64,000 bases of DNA from Nepenthes gracilis. Lineage: Eukaryota; Streptophyta; Magnoliopsida; Caryophyllales; Nepenthaceae. Within the stretch, counting starts at the first letter, position 1. Each line of letters opens with the position of its first letter. Below, piece after piece: positions 56,405-64,000 of this stretch. The DNA is taken from NCBI GenBank assembly GCA_033239525.1, contig BSYO01000016.1, positions 8,815,045 through 8,879,044 of the forward strand, given 5' to 3'. Under the pieces are notes generated by a model that saw nothing but the letters and a program-made list of their open reading frames with translations, ran no database searches and had not been told where the DNA came from. The position numbers and the translations under genes were made by a program.

Positions 56405-56659
56405 TCCACTCTTCTTCTCAGCAGCAAAGCCAACAAAAATAATGTGAGGATAACAATTGAAACAACAACCTCATGGAATTGATGCGGGGAGTCTCTGCTA
56501 TTAGTATCAGTAAATGCACCATAATTAAATGTCCTAATCATAATGACATGATAATTTGATGGGTCTAGCTTTGATAGGAAGGAATACCAATGGCATTAGA
56601 ACTTGCAAATAGACCGAGGTCAAGCCGTACATCTTTGAAGCTTGATTTTGAATTTCAAA

Positions 56660-56672
56660 ATCGGGAGGCTAT
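56660..56672 (+). promoter_or_regulatory. Polypurine tract of Tat-D
   Basis: ATCGGGAGGCTAT directly before TGTTGGGTTCATC; same form as the tracts at 5317 and 23270 (..G.GG.TA.). Confidence 0.5.
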
Positions 56673-58243
56673 TGTTGGGTTCATCAAAAATTTGAAACAA
56701 AATCAAACCCATCAGCCTAACCCATGGAGTAAAAGGAGGCCCAAAAGGTGGTACATGTAAGGACATAGAAAACCAAAAGCATAGCACAGCAAGGCCTGGC
56801 GGATGGATGGCCACCAAAACTTGTAGTCAGAAGCCCAACCAAATCGTGGAGAAGCAACAAGACTCGTGGTTTTGGATCCAAACCATATGAGAAGAAAGAG
56901 ACAATATCAATGTTGGGCTTTAAAGTCACTCCCTCGTAGCTAGCTCAACAAACGAAAAATCATCAGAGATTCGTATAAGGTTCATGCGAAGATTGGAGTT
57001 ATTGCATGTGCAAAGCCCCCGTGGCGAAAGGACAAGAGGCAAAATCAAGCCAAGTGCTTAAGAGGAGCTCGAGCATTGATTCTAAATTGATGGATGATTA
57101 TGGGTGCTCATCTCACACTTGAGCGATGAAAATGTGTGGATTCCAAACTTGGTACGCTCGCTGCGCGCTCATTGGGCTCTTGAGCGCTGAATCTAGAATC
57201 GATGCGCCTGATCCGTGCCGCTGGGCGCTTGAGCGCCGAGACGTGGTATAAAACGCGGCTTACACGTTTTAGAGTTATAATTCTAATATCTTTCTCCACA
57301 AAGAGCACCGTATATAAAGAAAAGAGAGAAGATGAAGAGGTTCGGCATCCAATCGATGTCCAATTTCAGTTTCGTTCTTCATTAAAGTCGGATACGTCGT
57401 TCTCGAGGTAATTCTAGAAACGTATTTTCATTTAATTATTATTTTTTTCATTATATTTTTCTTACAGGTTATCGAGCGTGTTGAGAGGTGGTTGTATTTA
57501 ATAATTATTCACTTGGGTTTGGAGTGAAGGGATTTCAAATAGGTTCTTATAATCGGCACTATTTATTGTGGATTCGTTCGGAGCTTGTGTTGTAGTTTTT
57601 TCTTTGGATTAAAAGGGTTTTATACGTTAAAAATTATTGTTTATTGTTTATTTCTTATGCTTACAAATTCAGTGGTTGATGGTTGACGGTTGACAGGGGT
57701 TCGAGTTTATTTTGCTACGCCGAGTCGAGTGTTTTTGGGTGTCAAACTCCCAACAATCAAGATGGGAGGATGAACTAGAGGGAATGGATTCAATCTACCA
57801 ACCAACCACCTAGTAGCACGCTACTTGCAATCTGTGTTCCCTGTGACTATAGCTCCAATCCTCACAATCAACACCACCTAGCATGGTCAATCTTGCCTCA
57901 TAATCCAGAATGTGCAACATGGCTGTTGGCTAGAATATCTAACAACCACCCCACTACATGAATTGTAGATGGTAACCACTGAATGAGGAAACTGCCATAG
58001 AGGCAAGCTCCACTATAAATTGCGACCTCCTCGCCATGCAAAAGAGAGAAAGAAAATGATTCTAATCTCTAATTGATCCACTTGACCCTAAAAGACTTAG
58101 TCCGGTGGCACTTGGCCTGCTATTTAAGAGGTTCATAGTTTGCCCTCTAAACACCTCAATCTTCATTCAAATTTTGGAACCTAATCCATCAATGTTCTAT
58201 CCACTACTCTCTTTTCTCCTAATCCATTGGCTAGAAATCATCA
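56673..58243 (+). repeat. 3' LTR of Tat-D, split by solo LTR E2
   Basis: Starts TGTTGGGTTCATC and ends GAAATCATCA, the end pattern of the other Tat LTRs. Removing E2 and one ATCAA copy leaves 721 bp, close to the 724-bp LTR of Tat-A. A TATA-type CACTATAAATTG lies at about 58011-58022. Confidence 0.65.
56911..57755 (+). repeat. Solo LTR E2 (845 bp)
   Basis: TGTTGGGCTTTAAAG to CAAACTCCCAACA with perfect duplications ATCAA (56906-56910; 57756-57760). GAGCGC-rich segment at 57060-57240, TATA box GGTATAAAACG at 57244-57254. Same family as E1, opposite orientation. Confidence 0.85.
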
Positions 58244-58684
58244 TTGATTTGAAAGTCTAAAGGTAATCCGAAAAGCAAGTCTCAATTACTCTAAGTCGCT
58301 CATATTCTAGTTTATAGTGTATAAGATTCAGGTTAAAAAGTTCAAATATTCGATTTTGAATTTTGCAAACCAAATCTAAATCTAAATACACATTACATCC
58401 CCAAAAAAATTTTCCGTCTAGTTTGTGCAAATTTTCATGTGACAATTAAAGTTGATCTTTCTAATTGCCATATCCTAGATCATTTGTATGTCTCTTGCTG
58501 CCAATTGTCAGAAACAAAAGCGTATATCAAAGGCTAAGTAATTTTACAAATAAATGACATTTTAATGTCATTATAAATATTATTGGTCTCACTTAACAAT
58601 AAAATATAATATATATATATATATCATTTGTTTCAATAAATAATATAAATGCATGTTAAATTTTACGGATCAATGTATGTGCAG
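58244..58684 (+). other. 3' end of PERK intron 1
   Basis: Probably original intron DNA right of Tat-D. AT-rich with a TA microsatellite (58603-58623); ends in TGTATGTGCAG. No branch site could be singled out. Confidence 0.4.
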
Positions 58685-59247
58685 CTGGTGAAAATTTCAG
58701 TGGTCAACACAGACAATGGTACAGTGGCCCTCATCACGGCCAAGACAAGAACCAATCAACTGGTATGCCACCGCAGCATAGTGGCTGGCCGATGCCGCCT
58801 CCTCCTCCTCCTCCTCCTCCTCCTCTCCTCCTCCTCCTATGATGAACGACAGCCAATTGAGTGCTGCCAACTACTCATCAGGCCCGCAGGCCCCCGCCTT
58901 GCCACCACCACACCCATCCATTGCACTAGGATTCAGCAAAAGCACCTTCACATATGAGGAATTAGCAGCCGCTACCTCAGGGTTTTCGCAGGCAAACCTT
59001 CTAGGACAAGGTGGCTTTGGATTTGTTCACAAAGGAGTATTGCCAAATGGGAAAGAGATAGCCGTAAAGAGCCTCAAATCCGGAAGTGGACTAGGAGAGA
59101 GAGAGTTCCTGGCGGAGGTGGAGATTATCAGCCGTGTCCACCACCGCCACCTTGTGTCCCTCGTTGGGTACTGCATTGCTGGAGGGGAAAGGTGGTTGTT
59201 AGTCTATGAATTCATTCCTAGCGGAACCCTTGAATTCCATCTTCATG
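58685..59247 (+). CDS. PERK receptor kinase, exon 2 (juxtamembrane and kinase N-lobe), frameshifted
   Basis: Joins exon 1 as [15 protein letters not shown], a Gly/Gln/Pro-rich cytosolic linker. A CCT run (58799-58838) has lost one base: eight CCT codons are followed by CTC codons and then TGA TGA, whereas one more C would lead into [11 protein letters not shown]. Downstream the kinase begins with [20 protein letters not shown], the glycine loop GQGGFGFV, the Lys of [26 protein letters not shown] and [18 protein letters not shown]. All N-lobe residues are canonical. The exon ends CATG before GTAATAG. Its length (563 nt) is one short of what the flanking intron phases need, which supports a deletion. 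Confidence 0.9.
58824..58841 (+). other. Frameshift site in PERK exon 2
   Basis: CCT repeat slippage point followed by in-frame TGATGA at 58840-58845. The first ATGATG at 58839 in the downstream frame could at most start a soluble kinase fragment. Confidence 0.75.
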
Positions 59248-59380
59248 GTAATAGTTAAATGCTCTAAATCAACTTTTCATTTAGGTTGTGGACCTTTTTC
59301 TGGTTTAAACAACATGTCGCACCAAATATATATATATTTTGCTGTTAAATCCATTCAAAGTCTACTTGTTATACTCGTAG

Positions 59381-59467
59381 GAAAAGGTCAGCCAACCATG
59401 GATTTCCCTACAAGGCTTAATATTTCCCTTGGATCTGCCAGAGGGCTTGCTTATATTCACGAAGATT
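59381..59467 (+). CDS. PERK receptor kinase, exon 3
   Basis: 87 bp between CTCGTAG and GTAAGT. Encodes KGQPTMDFPTRLNISLGSAR and GLAYIHED, the segment of the kinase C-lobe before the catalytic loop; it fits PERK sequences (KG.P.M.W..R..IA.G.A.GL.YLHEDC) in frame with exons 2 and 4. Confidence 0.9.
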
Positions 59468-59574
59468 GTAAGTGAACAACTTTGCTTTCTTCTCCACTCT
59501 TGCCTTAATTTGTCAATTCTCTTTCTCCCATCCCCCGCCCTGCGGGACATCATTGACGTGTTCACACCATGCAG

Positions 59575-59645
59575 GCCACCCTCGCATAATCCACGGAGAC
59601 ATTAAGGCCGCAAACATTCTAGTCGACTGTAGCTTTGAAGCTAAG
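59575..59645 (+). CDS. PERK receptor kinase, exon 4 (catalytic loop)
   Basis: 71 bp between CATGCAG and GTTTGC. Encodes CHPRIIHGDIKAANILVDCS followed by FEAK. The catalytic loop reads HGDIKAAN where HRDIKAAN is expected; the catalytic Asp, Lys and Asn are kept but the Arg of the HRD motif is Gly. The next exon should start V(A)DFGLAK; it is not found up to the window end, where a copia element fills the intron. Confidence 0.85.
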
Positions 59646-62229
59646 GTTTGCTGGCAGGATTTTCCTACTTTGGATTAGTTGTCATAGATATTTAGTACTT
59701 GAATTCTGAGAATAGAAAAAGGAAATCCAGGAAAGAAAAAGAATTGTCAAATATATTAAATTTATATAAAATATATATAGTAATATCTTACAATATTATG
59801 TTTTTAAATACATAATATTATAGAATCAGAATATTCTATAAATTTTCTCTATATTTTTATAATTATTAATTTTCATACAAGTTTATATCTATTACACTAT
59901 ATAAATAGCCTACTACTTCAAAATAAATACTATATGAAATGTACAATTTATTTTATTCATATTATGTGTGTTTTTCATATATTCATCTATTTTTAACGTG
60001 ATATCAAAGTAAGGCTAATATCGTCAAGTCAGCATCTCTCCCCAACGCCCCTATTCACCTTTGTTGTGCTCTCGATTTTCTCTGGCACCTTTCTCTGACA
60101 TTGGGCCCTTTAGATCCGTTTAGATCACCTTCTTGGTAAGGCATACTCATCTACATCATCAACAAAGATATCAGATTCATATTCATTAAGTTTCATTCGC
60201 ATTCTTCTCTAATTACCAAACACTAAAAATTTTGCTCACCTTATAGTCAATCATCAATGATCAACACTCTAGCCATTTTGACCGCCCTCTTTATCATTGA
60301 CTCTTGACTTTGCACTAGTCTTCAAAAAGTAGCAAGTTTAATTAATCATGGCCACTGCTACAACATCATCACTGCTGCAACACAATCTTTGACCAAGACA
60401 ACAACTTTAAAATGTTGCGTTTTGAAGTCTTTTGCAATCAAAATATATCGTTTAACTAAGTGATAGTTGCTACTCTTGCCCAAATTCAAATTGCTATACT
60501 TTGATTAAAATAATCCTCAATGAACTGCGTTTTATAAGCAAATTTGTGCCTAACTAAGGCCCAAATACCACACTGTTCACATGGCACGCACTGTTCAATC
60601 CAAGCCCATCTACGCAGCATGCACTGTTCATGTGATACTATTCACAACTCACCCGACTTGGTCATTGTTAGCCTATATGTTACCTTCCAAATCATCCTAC
60701 TACAAAATGATGCATCACAACCCATACAAATTATTCTCAATTACCCAAATTATAATTATTGGGCTTATTCTATGTGCACCTTTCTCAAAGTCCGAAAACT
60801 ATGAAGATTTGTCACTGGAGAACAAAAGCTATCATAATGGGAATATTTTAAAATGAACTCTATTTTTACTGATCGTATTGAAGATTAGGATATTATTAAC
60901 CATAAAATTATTACATAATTTGTTAATACATTCATTTTATCTATCAATATGCTATTTAATTGGTTTGAAATTGTCAAAAATATATAAGACTTTATACAGT
61001 AACGTTATTTATTTATGGACTTTGCTCATCAATATCAGATTATGTATGAATTAAATAATAAAATTTTCAAATCTATTTAATTGATTAATATTTTTACTCC
61101 CAAATGTGCTATTTAAGGGTACACTTAGTATTAACTAAACCATAATAAAAGCTTCCAACAAAACTTAAAAAATTTATACAATATTGGAATAGATTTTATC
61201 TCACTCAATTTCTTATGACTTTTGTAACGAGCTTGAATCTACCAAGGCCTTACTGCTTCATAGGCATCATCGCCATTCACTAGATAATGTTGTTGTTGAG
61301 TTTTTTTCTGAAGAAACACACCTTTAAATCAAGACGTCCTAACATGGAGATAATTCTAGTGGTTCCCTACAAAATCTAAGTTCAAAATTTTCACATCAAA
61401 ACTCTGAATCAAATAATCAATAATCATATAATTCAAATATACATCAATGCTATCAAACAAATGGCTATTTAAAATATAATTGTTCTAAAAAGAAGTACTC
61501 CTATTAGAATAGAATTCCACTTCATTTCAAACAATGGGTGCTATCAAAATTGAATCAATCATTTTTTATTTTACGATTCCATCCTCCACTCCATCCATTG
61601 AGGATCTTATATAAATTTTATCTCTATACTAGCTCCTATCAACCACTCCAGGTAACTTCTTTTAGATTATTGATTCTATATCTTATAACTATATGACTTT
61701 TGAGCAAAATTAATTTATTAACAAAGTTGCAATCTTTGATGCACCAAAAATTTATACAACCAATAGATCCCATATATATTCCAATCATATTGACTCCATT
61801 TCAATACATTTACTCTCAATTACAAATGTTTAATATATACTTTCATCATCCTATCCATTACTATTTATTAAACAATTATGTGATCTTGATTTAGAATATT
61901 ATTTTTTTATATAGTTATAATATACAAGATTCACAGATAGGTCAGTCTATTAGGACAGATTATAAAAATAGACATCTATTTGAACTCAACACACTTAATA
62001 TTATATCAAATTTTTGTAGCACCATTGCCCTATGCTTTGGACAAACCAAATCAAGTCTTCTATGACATTCTCCCCGTAGTTATACTTTAAATTTAAAAGT
62101 TTAATTGTTAGCATTTATGAGTCACTTAAGAATTCTTAATAATAAGTTATTCAATTATATATCTTGCAACTTAATAAGTATTAATAATTACCTTTTAATT
62201 TTAATAAATCTAATTTTCATAGTCTTTTT

Positions 62230-63060
62230 GATTTTATGCATTTTGATATTTGGGATCCTACATCTATAACTATTAAGGGAGATTAAAATCTTTTATTACA
62301 TTATTAATAATTTCTCTCATTATATATGGATATACCTTTTATATTATCAATCTAATTATCCAAAATATATCAAGAATTCTATAATATAGTATATACTTAA
62401 TTTTTAGAATAAAATAAAATATTTAGATTTAATAATGTTGAGAAATATTATGAGTTAGTCTTCTTGGAGACCATTAAGTTACATGGCACCATTTACAAAA
62501 ACTCTTGCCCAATCACGTGTCAACAAAATAGTCATACTAAATAAAAATATAATTATATTCTTAACAATGTTCAATTTTTCTTATCTCAACTTCTTTACCA
62601 TAACAATTTTGGAGAAAAGTTATCCTCAATACAACTTGTACTATTAATTGTCTCCCATCCTTGATTATTAATAATCAAATTCCCTACAAGGCACCTTTTT
62701 GGTACACCATATTATTATAATATTCTCTATATCTTTAGATGTACTTTGTTCTCTATCAAACTGACGAAAGAACTAAACCAAAACCCTAAACTCATTTATG
62801 TTGATGTCATGAGTATGATATTGAATATAAAGCCTATTAATATTATAACCATATCTTCAATAGACTTCATATCTCCTACAATGTTATTTTCTAAGAATAC
62901 AAAATATTTACTAGCTTTCCCTCTCTCTTCTATACCTATGACATACTCTAAAATGTTTACTCATATATTAACAAATTTATTTCCTATTCCTATTCCTACT
63001 ACTTTGGTCTCCGACATTTCTATTGTAATTTTTACAGATGATTCTCCTGTATCTATTTAA
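62230..63060 (+). pseudogene. int: Integrase of Copia-3
   Basis: Reading across stops: FDFMHFDIWDPTSITI (near 62230, first Asp region) and LHGTIYKNSCPITCQQN with NNFGEKLSSIQLVLLIV (62490-62660), which parallel the S.PYTPQQNG and FWGE.VLTA..LIN segments. The frame 62746-63060 is C-terminal to it. No intact catalytic triad can be read. Confidence 0.65.
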
Positions 63061-63279
63061 GATTTAGTTGATCCATCCATATATCCACCGACTCACACCA
63101 CAACTAATTTTTATATTTATTGTTCTACTTGGATACATGATCTCCCTTTTTACTTATGTGACTTCTACTGTCTCACAAAACTTGCTACATTCTATAAATC
63201 TACTACCTATAAGAATTCAAATCTCATCCTTCCAAATAATAAGTAAAAACTGATAAAATTTCCATCCTTAAAAAGAATT

Positions 63280-63900
63280 GCACGTGGACTTTATCACCAA
63301 GCAAATCATTAATTGAAAGCAAGTAGATCTATAAGATCAAAACTAGCTCTAATGGCTAGGTAGAATGCTATAAAGTTTAACCTATTGCTCACAATTTTAC
63401 TCCGTTGTATGGTTTCTTTTTAGATCGATGTCAAGAATATCTTCTTTCATGGTGACTTAATCAAGGAAGTCTATATACAACCTCCGCCCGAATATAATCA
63501 TCCTCTAAATAAAGTTCATTGTCTTTGTTGCATATTATATGGCCTTAAACAAACTCCTAGACATTGGCTTGTCAATTTTAATTTCACTATTGCCAAATTG
63601 GGTTTCATATGAAGTACTCATAATTATGTTATTTTCACTCGTACAACACTATTTGTCATTATTCTTATTTTATTTTATATCGATTATATAATTATTACTA
63701 CAGATAGTCGTAATAAAATTCACAATATCACAATTTTTTTACATTAATAGTTTGAAATAAAAAATCTCAATAATATCTGTTATTTTCTTAATCTTGAAAT
63801 AACCTCATATTCTAATAGATATTATTTTTTCCAAGCAAAGTATGCCTCCAATGCTCACTCAAACTGGAATTATTGATAACAAGACTACTCCTACTCCATT
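63280..63900 (+). pseudogene. pol: Reverse transcriptase of Copia-3
   Basis: IDVKNIFFHGDLIKEVYIQP, CCILYGLKQTPRHWLVNFNF, then IILILFYIDYIIITTDS and INNICYFLNLEITS-like sequence with QAKYAS. These are the DV.NAFLHGDL.EEVYM.PP, LYGLKQ.PR.W and YVDD motifs; the latter reads YIDY. Ends at 63900. Confidence 0.8.
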
Positions 63901-64000
63901 AGAAAAGTGAACATAATATGAAATATATAATTTCTTTTATTCATATTGTGTGTTTCTTCCATATATTCATTAATTTTGAATAAGAATAATGGAAAATTGA

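Larger units (their letters stand above)
34642..58243 (+). mobile_element. Tat-D: Tat-lineage gypsy element dispersed by nested insertions
   Basis: Recovered by removing the insertions. The integrase core (34800-35012) continues exactly at 40669. The C-terminal part runs to 41110, the antisense ORF C-terminal piece is at 41900-42225 and its N-terminal piece at 50156-51130. Then come E1, a TIR element, a TGTGACG-type solo LTR, a polypurine tract and the 3' LTR, 56673-58243. The 5' half (LTR, gag, RT) is not seen; Tat-C lies where it should be. The bases after the 3' LTR, TTGAT (58244-58248), would be its target duplication. Confidence 0.7.
26277..58684 (+). other. Intron 1 of the PERK gene, 32.4 kb, retrotransposon-filled
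   Basis: Bounded by GTACGC at 26277 and TGTATGTGCAG at 58674-58684. The exons on either side join in phase (G|CT gives Ala) and supply consecutive parts of one PERK protein, with no other PERK coding sequence between them apart from short copied blocks. The intron contains the elements listed separately. The two following introns are of ordinary size (133 and 107 bp), so the expansion is specific to this one and to intron 4. Whether it is still spliced is unknown. Confidence 0.75.
59690..63998 (+). mobile_element. Copia-3: decayed Ty1/copia element in PERK intron 4
   Basis: Left LTR end near 59997, primer site TGATATCAAAG (59999-60009, two mismatches to the initiator-Met site). Inside are a gag-like stretch with a degenerate zinc knuckle (about 61465-61500), integrase and RT remnants, then a fragment of LTR at 63907-63990 matching 59932-59995 (TATTTTATTCATATT.TGTGTGT). 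AT-rich and heavily mutated; a different lineage from Copia-1/2. The RT is cut off after the LTPLE-like word, joined to the LTR fragment, so RNase H is deleted. Confidence 0.75.

Overview
This 64-kb window looks like plant nuclear DNA, almost certainly from a eudicot. It holds one recognisable host gene, a proline-rich extensin-like receptor kinase (PERK). Nearly everything else is old LTR retrotransposon sequence, nested several layers deep. There is no prokaryotic, organellar or viral gene layout, and I saw no rRNA or tRNA gene. The species cannot be named from the sequence alone.

Layout. 1-6055: the 3' part of a Ty3/gypsy element of the Tat lineage (Tat-A), with a degenerate antisense extra ORF that has a triplicated domain, interrupted by another LTR, then the 3' LTR. 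6056-8443: AT-rich DNA with a decayed Ty1/copia tail. 8444-24328: a 15.9-kb decayed Tat element (Tat-B) with both LTRs, gag, protease, RT, RNase H, integrase and antisense ORF, carrying a 2.34-kb solo LTR just after its primer site. 24329-25714: presumed PERK promoter and leader. 25715-26276: PERK exon 1 (proline-rich ectodomain, membrane helix). 26277-58684: a 32.4-kb first intron. It contains a short non-autonomous LTR element (26509-28939), an internally deleted minus-strand Tat element (Tat-C, 29458-34641), and a plus-strand Tat element (Tat-D). Tat-D is split by copia element Copia-1 (35013-40668), by Copia-2 (about 42226-50155, itself split by a 2.34-kb solo LTR), by two more solo LTRs, by an inferred solo LTR and by a TIR element. 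Tat-D ends in its 3' LTR (56673-58243). 58685-59645: PERK exons 2-4 (kinase domain up to the catalytic loop). 59690-64000: a third copia element (Copia-3) in the next intron; the remaining kinase exons, if present, lie outside the window.

The nesting order can be read from exact target-site duplications (TSDs) and restored reading frames: PERK intron 1, then Tat-D, then Copia-2, then the solo LTR. PERK exons 1 and 2 fit together in phase across 32 kb. However, exon 2 has lost one base in a CCT repeat, and the kinase HRD motif reads HGD, so this copy may be a pseudogene. No transposon here encodes an intact polyprotein.

The strangest feature is that the LTR element just downstream of exon 1 contains at least eight exact 11-18-nt blocks of the PERK promoter, leader and exon 1. 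The blocks are in the same order as in the gene but are spread across both LTRs and the internal region. This is either patchwork template switching or an assembly artefact.
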